Shown here: piece by piece, positions 13,289 through 21,336 of the stretch | Position numbering within the stretch: the stretch's first letter is position 1 | Layout: each line of letters opens with the position of its first letter | Assembly (NCBI GenBank): GCA_900544465.1 | Contig: UQVT01000012.1 | Span: 1-21,766 of the forward strand | Direction: 5' to 3' | Length of the DNA: 21,766 bases | Source of the DNA: an uncultured Collinsella sp. | Lineage (GTDB): Bacteria > Actinomycetota > Coriobacteriia > Coriobacteriales > Coriobacteriaceae | The notes under the pieces: generated by a model | What the model saw: only the letters and a program-made list of their open reading frames with translations | Databases searched by the model: none | Told to the model about the DNA's origin: nothing | Translations under genes and position numbers: made by a program

Positions 13289-14089
13289 GTGGGATTTCGC
13301 GACGTTAAGCGTTCTAAGAGCGCAAAAGACACGCGTATCATTGCAATCATCAATCAAAAAGGCGGCGTCGGTAAGTCAACGACGGCTGTAAACCTTGCAG
13401 CAGCACTGGGTGAGCAGGGTCGTAAGACATTGATTGTCGATTTTGATCCGCAGGGAAACAGCACCAGTGGATTCGGAATTGAAAAAGAAGACCTTGATCA
13501 ATGCATCTATGATGCATTGTTGAATGATGTGCCGGCTGAATCGCTTGTTCTTGATACAAATTGTAAAAAGGTATTCGTTATTCCGGCTACAATTCAACTT
13601 GCAGGCGCGGAAATTGAGCTCGTAAGCGCAATTGCTCGTGAAACCCGCCTCAAAGATTTGCTTGAGCCGATTCAGGACGAGTTTGACTTTATTTTCATTG
13701 ACTGTCCTCCTTCGCTCGGCCTGCTTACTATCAACGCTTTGACTGCAGCAGACAGCGTTTTGATTCCGATCCAGTGCGAATATTACGCACTCGAGGGCGT
13801 TACGAAGCTGCTTGAGTCAATGAAGATGGTCAAATCACGGCTGAACAAGGGCTTAGACACCTATGGTGTGCTTATGACCATGTATGACTCGCGTACTTCA
13901 CTATCGAATCAGGTTGTTGAGGAGGTTCAATCGTACTTTGGTGATAAGGCGTTTAAGACGCTAATCCCCCGTACGGTTAAAATCTCCGAAGCTCCGTCTT
14001 TTGGAGAACCGGTAATTACCTATGCACCTCAAAATAAGGGTGCAAAAGCATATATGAACCTTGCAAAAGAGGTGATCAAGCGTGCCTAG
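13289..14089 (+). CDS. parA: Chromosome partitioning ATPase ParA (Soj)
   Basis: Deviant-Walker ATPase that binds nucleoid DNA as an ATP dimer and moves ParB-parS complexes apart. The signature KGGVGKST (about 24-31) includes the diagnostic first lysine. DFDPQGNSTSGFGI is the switch region, and FIDCPPSLGLLTINAL is Walker B. The 266-aa length, with only a short N-terminal extension (MGFRDVKRSKSAKD), is the chromosomal Soj type rather than the plasmid type with an HTH. The start is GTG 13289 behind CAGGAGGGA. It overlaps parB by eight bases. Confidence 0.96.
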   Translation: MGFRDVKRSKSAKDTRIIAIINQKGGVGKSTTAVNLAAALGEQGRKTLIVDFDPQGNSTSGFGIEKEDLDQCIYDALLNDVPAESLVLDTNCKKVFVIPATIQLAGAEIELVSAIARETRLKDLLEPIQDEFDFIFIDCPPSLGLLTINALTAADSVLIPIQCEYYALEGVTKLLESMKMVKSRLNKGLDTYGVLMTMYDSRTSLSNQVVEEVQSYFGDKAFKTLIPRTVKISEAPSFGEPVITYAPQNKGAKAYMNLAKEVIKRA

Positions 14090-14987
14090 TGTAAAGAAAC
14101 GTGGCGGATTGGGACGTGGACTCAATGCTTTGGTCTCAGAGGCCGAGTATGAGACCGGCGGTTCGGCTGCATCGGCTTCAAATGCCGCATCTGAAACAAA
14201 ACTAACTATTGAGGATATCGTTCCCAACCCTAATCAGCCGCGAATTCACTTTAACGAAACTGAACTTCGCGAGTTGAGCGAGTCAATCCAAGAACATGGC
14301 GTTTTGCAGCCGCTTTTGGTTCGCAAGCATGGAAACGGCTATGAGATCATCGCTGGTGAGCGTCGTTACCAGGCGTCAAAGCTTGCTGGCCTTGAAGAAT
14401 TGCCAGTCATCATTAAAGAGGTAAATGATGAAGAGATGCTGGCTCTTGCTCTTATCGAAAACCTTCAGCGTTCTGATCTGAATCCCGTCGAAGAGGCTAA
14501 GGGCTATCGCCAACTCATTGATGCCAGCGGGATGACCCAGGAGGCATTGTCGAAGGCAGTAAGCAAGTCACGCTCTGCAATTACAAACTCGCTGCGTCTT
14601 CTCGATCTCCCCGAAGTAGTTCAGCAGATGATTTTTGAGGGCAAACTTACTGCTGGTCATGCACGTGCGATTCTTGCAGTTCCCTATGAGGACGCGCGTA
14701 TTCGACTTGCAGAGAAAGTTGTTACAGAGGGCCTTTCCGTAAGAGCGACAGAAAATCTTGCTCCGTTGTTTTCTGCCGGAGAGACACCTAAGACGCCGAG
14801 GCCTGCAACGCCTCAGTCTTTTAAAAAGGCTGCCCGCGTGCTTCGTCAGGTTTTTAATACCAACGTGCGTGTGAAGAGCTCGCGTGGAAAGAATAAGATT
14901 GAGATTGAGTTTAAAGACGAGGAAGAGCTCTCTCGTATTCTTGGCGAAATGATTCAGTTTGATCAAGGAGGCCAAGATGAGGAATAA
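14082..14987 (+). CDS. parB: Chromosome partitioning protein ParB (Spo0J)
   Basis: CTP-dependent DNA clamp that loads at parS and spreads. It begins with the family-typical RGGLGRGLNALVSE. The N-terminal CTP-binding domain shows IVPNPNQPR, GERRYQA (about 92-98) and ENLQRSDLNPVEEA (about 126-139). An HTH that reads parS follows (MTQEALSKAVSKSRSAITNSLRLL, about 151-174), and the last 60 residues form the dimerisation domain. The length is 301 aa. GTG 14082 overlaps parA and is preceded by AGAGGTGATC, an excellent Shine-Dalgarno. Its targets, three perfect parS sites, lie just upstream of parA. Confidence 0.96.
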   Translation: MPSVKKRGGLGRGLNALVSEAEYETGGSAASASNAASETKLTIEDIVPNPNQPRIHFNETELRELSESIQEHGVLQPLLVRKHGNGYEIIAGERRYQASKLAGLEELPVIIKEVNDEEMLALALIENLQRSDLNPVEEAKGYRQLIDASGMTQEALSKAVSKSRSAITNSLRLLDLPEVVQQMIFEGKLTAGHARAILAVPYEDARIRLAEKVVTEGLSVRATENLAPLFSAGETPKTPRPATPQSFKKAARVLRQVFNTNVRVKSSRGKNKIEIEFKDEEELSRILGEMIQFDQGGQDEE

Positions 14988-15231
14988 GATTTTAACAGCG
15001 ATTGCATTGGTGACGACTGTCACGGCTGGTGCCTTTGCTGGCTATAGGATCGCGACAGACGATGAACTTCGAGGTCGTTTGCTTCGTAGCGCGCAAGATA
15101 TCGTCGATACTTCCAAAAAGAAAATGGATGTTATGACAGAAGATGTTGCCATGCGTACTGCTCAGGTAACGAAGAATCCCAAGATTAATCAAGGTTGGGT
15201 CAGCAACCAATGGGAAAATGTAGGCTATTAG
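14977..15231 (+). CDS. Small putative membrane-anchored protein, YtxH-like
   Basis: An 84-aa protein of unknown function. It starts with a basic residue cluster and one hydrophobic segment (ILTAIALVTTVTAGAFAGY, about 5-23), followed by a hydrophilic, Lys/Asp-rich, probably helical tail. This pattern resembles the YtxH-like small envelope proteins; it is resemblance, not an identification. The ATG at 14977 has AAGGAG six bases upstream and lies 11 bases inside the parB 3' end, so translation is coupled to parB. That suggests a role connected with segregation or simply stable co-transcription. The stop overlaps the second TTAGGTACCTAA palindrome, and a terminator follows. Confidence 0.75.
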   Translation: MRNKILTAIALVTTVTAGAFAGYRIATDDELRGRLLRSAQDIVDTSKKKMDVMTEDVAMRTAQVTKNPKINQGWVSNQWENVGY

Positions 15232-15239
15232 GTACCTAA
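15228..15239. repeat. 12-bp palindrome TTAGGTACCTAA, copy 2
   Basis: An exact copy of the palindrome in the yidC-jag gap, again followed by C. It overlaps the stop codon of the small membrane-protein gene and precedes its terminator. Confidence 0.55.
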
Positions 15240-15260
15240 CAATTACTCAGCATATTTTGA

Positions 15261-15301
15261 GGGGTCCTTGTCTGATTCATGAGACAAGGACCCCTTATTT
15301 T
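15261..15301 (+). terminator. Intrinsic terminator of the parAB operon
   Basis: A perfect 13-bp stem GGGGTCCTTGTCT / AGACAAGGACCCC with an 8-base loop is followed by TTATTTT. It ends the rsmG/parA-parB-membrane protein transcription unit. Confidence 0.92.
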
Positions 15302-15347
15302 GGCCGTAAAAAATGGGACAGGTAGCAGCTGATTCAAAATTAAGGTC
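15302..15347. other. Gene-free spacer between convergent terminators
   Basis: Lies between the parAB terminator and the rlmN terminator. It is AT-rich and I see no gene or site in it. Confidence 0.4.
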
Positions 15348-15392
15348 AATAAATGAAACGACCCCGGTTGCATATTCTGTAACCGGGGTCGT
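15348..15392 (-). terminator. Intrinsic terminator of rlmN
   Basis: Read on the minus strand, a perfect 12-bp stem ACGACCCCGGTT / AACCGGGGTCGT with an 11-base loop is followed by TTCATTTATT. It lies about 40 bases past the rlmN stop. The plus-strand side has no T-run, so it works for rlmN. Confidence 0.82.
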
Positions 15393-15396
15393 TCGA

Positions 15397-15412
15397 TGTT
15401 TCACATGAAACG
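15397..15412. promoter_or_regulatory. Degenerate parS-like site behind rlmN
   Basis: TGTTTCACATGAAACG, 14 of 16 matches to parS, lies in the rlmN 3' untranslated region between its stop and its terminator. It is about 2.2 kb from the perfect array. Confidence 0.55.
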
Positions 15413-15430
15413 TTTTGGGATGCGACTCCC

Positions 15431-16483
15431 CTATGCGTTCTTCTGAACTTTGAAGCGCTGCTTCAGCTGTCCGCAAGCGGCGTCAATATCGTTACCACGG
15501 GAGTTACGAATCGTGGTCTCGATGCCACGGGACTCAAGACGACGCTGAAGATCCTCAACCTTATGAATCGGCGAAGGCTTGAGCGGGCTACCCTCGATGT
15601 CGTTAAGCTGAATGAGGTTAACGTGGCACAGCGTTCCCTCGCAGAAGTCGCAGAGCGCCTGCATTTCGGGATTCGTATCGTTGACGCCTTCGATCATGGC
15701 ATACTCATAGGTCGGGCGGCGGCCGGTCTTCTCGGTGTAGAGCTGAAGCGCTTCGTGAAGGCGAAGCAGCGTGTACTTCTTAACACCGGGCATGAGCTTA
15801 TTGCGCGTCGACTGGATGGCGGAATGCAGGGAAACGGCAAGCGTGAACTGCTCGGGGATATCGGCAAATTTGCGAATACCGGGAATAACGCCGCTGGTAG
15901 AGACGGTGAGGTGACGAGCGCCGATACCGATGCCATCGGGGTCGTTGAGGATTCGCAGCGCCTTGAGAACCTCGTCGTAGTTGGCAAACGGCTCGCCCTG
16001 GCCCATGAAGACAACGCTCGTGGCGCGCTCGCCAAAGTCGTTGGATACATGAAGTACCTGGTCGACGATCTCTTGAGCGGTCAGAGAGCGCTTGAGGCCG
16101 TTGAGACCGGTAGCGCAAAAGGCACAGCCCATGCCACAGCCTGCCTGGGTGGAAACGCAGACGGAAAGCTTGTTACGACGGGGCATGCCGACGGTCTCGA
16201 CGGAAACGCCGTCGTGGTACTCGAGCAGATACTTGCGAGAGCCATCTTTGGAAACCTGCTTGGTGAGTTCAGTCGGCGTGTCAAAGGCAAAAGCCTCTTT
16301 AAGCTGCTCGCGGAAAGCCTTGGGAAGGTTGGTCATATCGTCAAACGAACAAACGTTCTTCTCAAAGACCCATTCGATGAGCTGCTTCGCGCGGAAGGCG
16401 GGCTGGCCAAGCTCGGCCACGAGCTCGCGAATATCGTTTTGGCTCAAGTCGCGAATGTCCTGAGATTTAGTCCTGGGATTCAT
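15431..16483 (-). CDS. rlmN: Dual-specificity 23S rRNA/tRNA (adenine-C2) methyltransferase RlmN
   Basis: Radical-SAM enzyme that methylates C2 of A2503 in 23S rRNA and A37 in some tRNAs. The [4Fe-4S] motif is Cys116-x3-Cys120-x2-Cys123 (CGMGCAFC). Mechanistic cysteines are Cys109 (in CVSTQAGC) and Cys337 (in NDIDAACGQL), matching E. coli Cys118 and Cys355. The RlmN-specific GQGEPFANYDEV and VSLHSA segments are present, and an N-terminal helical domain covers about 1-95. The length of 350 aa is normal. The start is ATG 16481-16483 with GAAAGG in front. It is transcribed opposite to parAB and ends at its own terminator. Confidence 0.96.
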   Translation of the reverse strand: MNPRTKSQDIRDLSQNDIRELVAELGQPAFRAKQLIEWVFEKNVCSFDDMTNLPKAFREQLKEAFAFDTPTELTKQVSKDGSRKYLLEYHDGVSVETVGMPRRNKLSVCVSTQAGCGMGCAFCATGLNGLKRSLTAQEIVDQVLHVSNDFGERATSVVFMGQGEPFANYDEVLKALRILNDPDGIGIGARHLTVSTSGVIPGIRKFADIPEQFTLAVSLHSAIQSTRNKLMPGVKKYTLLRLHEALQLYTEKTGRRPTYEYAMIEGVNDTNPEMQALCDFCEGTLCHVNLIQLNDIEGSPLKPSPIHKVEDLQRRLESRGIETTIRNSRGNDIDAACGQLKQRFKVQKNA

Positions 16484-16498
16484 GGAAGCCTTTCGATT

Positions 16499-16528
16499 TT
16501 GGGGAAACGTAGAGGGTATCGCTACAAT
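16499..16528 (+). promoter_or_regulatory. Possible promoter of ddl
   Basis: TACAAT (16523-16528) is a good -10. The best -35 is TTGGGG (16499-16504) with an 18-bp spacer, matching only the first three bases. It lies in the rlmN-ddl divergent gap and would give a leader of about 35 bases. Confidence 0.35.
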
Positions 16529-16568
16529 ATGGTATCAGCTGCAGAAATTATAGAGGAGGAGTCTGCCC

Positions 16569-17534
16569 ATGCCGGGTAAAAGCCTAGAGAACATGCACGT
16601 AGCGGTCTTGGCGGGCGGTCATTCCGCTGAGCGCGAGATCTCGCTCAATTCGGGAAAGAACGTCGTGGTTGCCTTGAAGGAGGCCGGCTACACTTCGGTG
16701 GAGCTGCTCGACACGGCTGCCGATGATTTTATGGTAACCATGGCGACCGGCGGCTTTGACGTGGCGTTTATCGCCATGCACGGTGCCGGCGGCGAGGATG
16801 GCGCCATGCAGGGCGCCATGGAGACCCTGGGTATCCCCTACACGGCCTCGGGCGTGCTTGCCAGCGCCTGCGGTGCCGACAAGGAGGTCTCTAAGCTCCT
16901 GTACGCCAAGGCGGGCATCCCCATTGCCCCCGGCCTCGCGCTCGAGGTGGGCGATGAAGTCGATATCGATCATATCGTCGAGGTTTGTGGCGAGCGCTGC
17001 TTTGTGAAGCCGGCCGTCAACGGTTCCAGTTATGGCATTTCCCTGGTCCATGAGCCCTCCGAGCTGCCCGCGGCAATCGCCAAGGCGTTTGAGTACGGCG
17101 ACAAAGTGCTGGTCGAGAAGTGCATCGAGGGTACCGAGATCACCGTCGGCGTGTACGGCGAGGACGACGTGCGCGCTCTGCCGATTGTCGAGATTCGTAA
17201 GCCCAAGGACTGCGAGTTCTACGATCTGGACGTGAAGTATGTCGACCCTACGGACATCCATCGCATTCCGGCGCAGATTTCACCCGAGAATTACACTCGC
17301 GCTCAGGAGCTTGCCTGCGCTGCTCACAAGGCCCTCGGTTGCCTGGGTATCTCGCGCAGCGACTTTATTGTGAGTGAGGACGGCCCCGTTATCCTCGAGA
17401 CCAATACCATTCCCGGCATGACCGATACGTCGCTGTATCCGGATGAGATCCGCCACACCGACGACATGACGTTCCCGCAGGTCTGTGACAGCCTGATCCG
17501 TATGGGCCTTCGTCGAGCGGGCATTGCATGCTAA
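16569..17534 (+). CDS. ddl: D-alanine--D-alanine ligase
   Basis: ATP-grasp enzyme that makes the D-Ala-D-Ala dipeptide for peptidoglycan. Motifs are VLAGGHSAEREISLNSG at the N terminus, AMHGAGGEDGAMQG, the ATP-binding FVKPAVNGSSYGIS, the YDLDVKY loop with DIHRIPAQI, and the Mg-binding ILETNTIPGMT. The 321 aa are of normal length. The loop keeps Lys-Tyr, which I read as D-Ala rather than D-Lac specificity, with moderate certainty. ATG 16569 sits behind GAGGAGGAG. The 3' end overlaps the helicase gene by seven bases, an unusual operon partner for a cell-wall enzyme. Confidence 0.94.
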   Translation: MPGKSLENMHVAVLAGGHSAEREISLNSGKNVVVALKEAGYTSVELLDTAADDFMVTMATGGFDVAFIAMHGAGGEDGAMQGAMETLGIPYTASGVLASACGADKEVSKLLYAKAGIPIAPGLALEVGDEVDIDHIVEVCGERCFVKPAVNGSSYGISLVHEPSELPAAIAKAFEYGDKVLVEKCIEGTEITVGVYGEDDVRALPIVEIRKPKDCEFYDLDVKYVDPTDIHRIPAQISPENYTRAQELACAAHKALGCLGISRSDFIVSEDGPVILETNTIPGMTDTSLYPDEIRHTDDMTFPQVCDSLIRMGLRRAGIAC

Positions 17535-20422
17535 TCGAGGACGCGGTTTCGTCAGGAACGCCGCAGTTTGTCATCGACTCCTATGCCACGCTTGCCGAAC
17601 GCGCCAAAACGCAGTCCTTCGGCCTTATCGAGGAAGATGTGATTGTCCTCGATACCGAGACCACAGGTCTTTCGGTGCAGGACAACGAGCTGATCGAGAT
17701 CTCGGCGGCCCGTCTTTCGGGCCGCGAGATCGTCGACCGCTTCGATACCTTCGTGCATCCCAAGCAGCTGATTCCCGCCGAGATTACCGAGCTCACGAGC
17801 ATTACAAATGCCGATGTGGCAGATGCCCCGTCGGCCGTTGAGGCCGTCGCCGCTCTCGCCGATTTTGTCGGTGGTTGCCCGGTAATCGCACATAACGCCA
17901 CGTTCGACCGCTCGTTTATCGAGTCGGTCAAAGGCGGCGTCAACGTGAGCGATATTTGGATCGATTCGCTGGCGCTGTCGCGCATCGCGCTTCCGCGCCT
18001 GGCCTCGCACAAGCTGTCTTTTATGGCCGATCTGTTTGGCTGTGACTCGGTATCACACCGTGCCAATGCCGACGTCGACGCCCTGTGTGGCGTATGGCGC
18101 GTGTTGCTCGTGGCACTCACCGACTTGCCCCAGGGCCTCATGGCGCGCCTAGCCGACATGCATCCGGACGTGCCTTGGTCCTATCGTCCAATCTTCTCAT
18201 TCTTGGCGGGGCAGAACCCTGGTTCTATCTTCTCTCTCAGCGCCGCTCGTGCTGACGTTCTCAAGGCCGATCGCGCCGACGATCGGGTGGACGCCGACGA
18301 ACTGCCGGTACTCAAGATGCCGAGTCGTGAGGAGATTGAGGCAGACTATGCGCCAGGTGGCCTGGTCAATCGCATGTATCCCACCTACGAGCCGCGTGAT
18401 GAGCAGATCGCGATGGCGCTCGAGGTCCGCGATGCGCTGGTCACGGGCACTCATCGTGTAATTGAGGCGGGCACGGGCGTCGGCAAATCGATGGCCTATC
18501 TGGTGCCTTTTGCCGAGGCAGCACGCCGTAACAACATCACGGTTGGTATTGCGACCAAATCGAACAATCTTGCCGACCAGCTCATGTACCATGAGCTGCC
18601 AAAACTTGCCGAGCAACTGGACGGTGGTCTGTCATTTTGCGCTCTCAAGGGCTATGACCACTATCCGTGCCTGCGCAAGCTTGAGCGCATGAGCCGAGGC
18701 CAGGTCGAGATTACCACCAAGCGCGATCCGGCGGACACGCTCACGGCGGTCGCGGTCATTATGGCGTACGTCTGCCAATCAGCCGATGGCGACCTCGACT
18801 CGCTCGGCATTCGGTGGCGCAGCGTCAACCGTCCCGACTTTACGACGGCCTCGCGCGAGTGTGCTCGTCGCCTCTGCCCGTTTTTCCCTGACAAATGTTT
18901 GGTCCACGGCGCTCGACGTCGTGCGGCGCATGCCGACGTGGTGGTCACCAACCATTCCCTGCTGTTCCGCAATGTCGCGGCCGAGGGCAGGATTTTACCT
19001 CCGATTCGTCATTGGGTAATCGACGAGGCCCATTCCATCGAGCGCGAGGCGCGCCGTCAGTGGGCGCGCGTGGTGTCGGCGGACGAATCACGCGTTCTGT
19101 TTGAGCGCCTGGGTGGCTCGAGCACCGGCGCGCTAAGCCAGGTTTCCCGTGATTTGGCAACCTCCGAGGGCTCTACGCTCTACCTGGGCCTTACTGCCAA
19201 GGCGACGTCGACGGTTGCGCGCGCGAGCATGGCAATCGCCGACGTGTTCGATGGCGTTCGCGAGCTCGGTCGCCGTGCCCGTGGGGGTTATGACAATGCC
19301 AATCTATGGATTGGCCCCGAGTTGCGCGAATCTGACGACTGGCATGATTTCTTACAGTCGGCCTACACTGCCATCGACGCATTGGAACAAGCTGACAAGA
19401 GCGTCGACGCGCTGGTGCAAGCCGTCGCCGCCGACAAGCCCGAGGTTGTTGTCGACCTGGGCGATATTTCGCGCCGCCTGCACGAGCTGGCCGAGAACCT
19501 CAAACTCATCATCGACGGCACCGATGAACACTACGTGTATTCGCTGCAGGTCAATCGCAGGCTGCGTGCCGGCGGAGAGTCAATGACCGCAGAGCGCATC
19601 GACATTGGCGAGGCCTTGGCAACCGAGTGGCTGCCCGAGGTTCACACGGCTATCTTTGCCTCGGCGACCATGACGGTGTCCAAAAGCTTTGAACACTTTA
19701 ACCACGCGGTCGGCCTCGATCGCATTGGTGCTTCAACATCCACATCGCTGCACTTGGACTCGAGCTACGACTTCGATTCGAACATGGCTGTAGTCGTTGC
19801 GGGCGATATCCCCGATCCGCGCGATCGTGAGAGCTATCTTACGGCGCTCGAGCGCGTGCTGGTCGACGCCCATCTTGCCATGGGCGGATCGGTGCTCACG
19901 CTGTTCACCAATCGGCGCGACATGGAAGACCTGTACGCCCGCGTTGAGCCCAAAATGGCCCGTGCGGGTCTGGAGCTCAACTGCCAGCAGCGCAACTCAT
20001 CTCCCCGTCGCCTGCGCGACCGGTTTATCAGCGAGCCGACTTCATCGCTTTTTGCGCTTAAGGCCTTCTGGGAGGGATTCGACGCCAGCGGCGAGACGCT
20101 GCGCTGCGTCATCATTCCCAAGCTGCCGTTCTCGAGCCCCACGGACCCGCTCTCGTGCGAGCGCAACCTGCGCGAAGACCGCGCTTGGGCGCGCTATTCG
20201 CTGCCCGAGGCGGTGCTCGAGGTCAAGCAGGCGGCTGGCCGCCTTATCCGCTCGTCGACCGATTGCGGCGTGCTGATTCTGGCCGACCCGCGCCTGGTGA
20301 CGAAGGGCTACGGAAAGAAGTTCTTAACGTCGCTGCCCACGAGCTCCTACCAGCGCATCGAATCGGCGCAGATCGGGCACTATCTGCAACTGTGGCGTGC
20401 ACGCCACGAGCGGCGGCGCTAA
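17528..20422 (+). CDS. dinG: DnaQ-type exonuclease / DinG-family helicase fusion
   Basis: A 964-aa protein. The N terminus is a DEDDh 3'-5' exonuclease: DTETTGL (Asp42, Glu44), AHNATFDRSF (Asp127), then HRANADVD (His177, Asp182). About 60-70 residues later a superfamily 2 XPD/DinG helicase begins: Walker A EAGTGVGKS (313-321), cysteines 381, 445, 450 and 457 spaced like the XPD/DinG iron-sulfur cluster, and DEAH (499-502). Later come ASATMT, FWEGFDASGE and QAAGRLIRSS. The exonuclease and cluster residues look intact, unlike some Firmicute DinG fusions that lost the cluster. A role in R-loop, G-quadruplex or damage processing is inferred from the family. ATG 17528 overlaps the ddl stop. The 3' end overlaps the convergent WYL gene by four bases with no terminator. 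Confidence 0.9.
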   Translation: MLIEDAVSSGTPQFVIDSYATLAERAKTQSFGLIEEDVIVLDTETTGLSVQDNELIEISAARLSGREIVDRFDTFVHPKQLIPAEITELTSITNADVADAPSAVEAVAALADFVGGCPVIAHNATFDRSFIESVKGGVNVSDIWIDSLALSRIALPRLASHKLSFMADLFGCDSVSHRANADVDALCGVWRVLLVALTDLPQGLMARLADMHPDVPWSYRPIFSFLAGQNPGSIFSLSAARADVLKADRADDRVDADELPVLKMPSREEIEADYAPGGLVNRMYPTYEPRDEQIAMALEVRDALVTGTHRVIEAGTGVGKSMAYLVPFAEAARRNNITVGIATKSNNLADQLMYHELPKLAEQLDGGLSFCALKGYDHYPCLRKLERMSRGQVEITTKRDPADTLTAVAVIMAYVCQSADGDLDSLGIRWRSVNRPDFTTASRECARRLCPFFPDKCLVHGARRRAAHADVVVTNHSLLFRNVAAEGRILPPIRHWVIDEAHSIEREARRQWARVVSADESRVLFERLGGSSTGALSQVSRDLATSEGSTLYLGLTAKATSTVARASMAIADVFDGVRELGRRARGGYDNANLWIGPELRESDDWHDFLQSAYTAIDALEQADKSVDALVQAVAADKPEVVVDLGDISRRLHELAENLKLIIDGTDEHYVYSLQVNRRLRAGGESMTAERIDIGEALATEWLPEVHTAIFASATMTVSKSFEHFNHAVGLDRIGASTSTSLHLDSSYDFDSNMAVVVAGDIPDPRDRESYLTALERVLVDAHLAMGGSVLTLFTNRRDMEDLYARVEPKMARAGLELNCQQRNSSPRRLRDRFISEPTSSLFALKAFWEGFDASGETLRCVIIPKLPFSSPTDPLSCERNLREDRAWARYSLPEAVLEVKQAAGRLIRSSTDCGVLILADPRLVTKGYGKKFLTSLPTSSYQRIESAQIGHYLQLWRARHERRR

Positions 20423-21336
20423 AGCGGACAAACGAGGGTTTTTGCCATATCGCACAGACGCTTTGACAGGGCGGGGTCATCCAAGATGCGGATGGCTCCG
20501 CCCGCTGCGATTACCTGGCTCAGTAGCCAACGCTCGGAGCCGTAATGCACGGTTACCATTGCCATGTCTGCCCCGCTGCGCTCGATTAGGGTGATGCCGG
20601 CCCAGTCCAGATGCTCCGCCATATTGAATGGCATCAAGAGCTTTGCGCTACGCTGCGTCCGGGCAAGGGAATCGTGGAGGGATGCGACGTCCGGTGCGTG
20701 AGACACGACGGAGTCTTCCGTCAAGGTGAGTCCCTCGATTTTATCCATGCGATAGGTGCGCTGCTCATCGACTGCGATGTCCCAGGCAATCAAGTATGTT
20801 TGGTCGCCGTTTGCCGTAATGCGCAAGGGGTCGACCAGACGCTCGCGTGGCCGTGCATCGTCCATCGAGCGATACGAGATGCGGCAGCGAACGCCGTCCT
20901 GAATGGCGCAGCTCAGCTGCTGCCAGTGCGACCCGTGGTTGACGGTGTCAAAGACGCGCTGGTTATAGCCGAGCTCTTCGGGTAGAAGAGCATGCCGAAT
21001 CCGGGCTGCCGTCTGTGGCTCGATCCCCAACGATTCAAGTTCGTGGTTGAGCACAGCGCCCTCGGCTGCACTCAAGCGCAACGGTAGCACACGCCCGGCG
21101 TCACCAGTGAGGACCACACGCTCGCCGTGGCATTCGCAGATGATGCGCGCGCCCGATTCTCGGTCCGCGAGCGTCGAGACGATCTCGAGAATCTCGTCGA
21201 GCGATACTCCCGTGATGTCAAAGCGGCCGCAAATCTCGGTTCGTGTCATGCCGCTCTCGCCGGCGGCGTAGAGGGCCTCCATGATGTCGATGGCGCGCGA
21301 GAGTCTCTGCTCGCTGGTGAGTTTACGCACGGGCAT
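20419..21336 (-). CDS. WYL-domain transcriptional regulator (PafC-like position)
   Basis: About 305 aa. The N-terminal part is a winged-HTH-like region (RLSRAIDIMEALYAAGESGMTRTEICGRFDITG). A central WYL domain follows, with SYRSMDDARPRERLVDPL, TYLIAWD and RTYRMDKIEGL, and then a C-terminal WCX-like extension. WYL regulators often sense single-stranded nucleic acid; PafB and PafC, an adjacent pair in actinobacteria, control a DNA-damage response. I choose ATG 21334-21336, which overlaps the stop of the upstream WYL gene by 14 bases, over the TTG seven codons earlier. It is the second gene of a two-WYL unit, convergent with the dinG-type gene. Confidence 0.85.
   Translation of the reverse strand: MPVRKLTSEQRLSRAIDIMEALYAAGESGMTRTEICGRFDITGVSLDEILEIVSTLADRESGARIICECHGERVVLTGDAGRVLPLRLSAAEGAVLNHELESLGIEPQTAARIRHALLPEELGYNQRVFDTVNHGSHWQQLSCAIQDGVRCRISYRSMDDARPRERLVDPLRITANGDQTYLIAWDIAVDEQRTYRMDKIEGLTLTEDSVVSHAPDVASLHDSLARTQRSAKLLMPFNMAEHLDWAGITLIERSGADMAMVTVHYGSERWLLSQVIAAGGAIRILDDPALSKRLCDMAKTLVCPL

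Noticed and set aside
15243..15476. 77-codon minus-strand frame with FHVKH
   Set aside because: FHVKH is just the translation of the parS-like palindrome; the frame runs through two terminators and overlaps rlmN.
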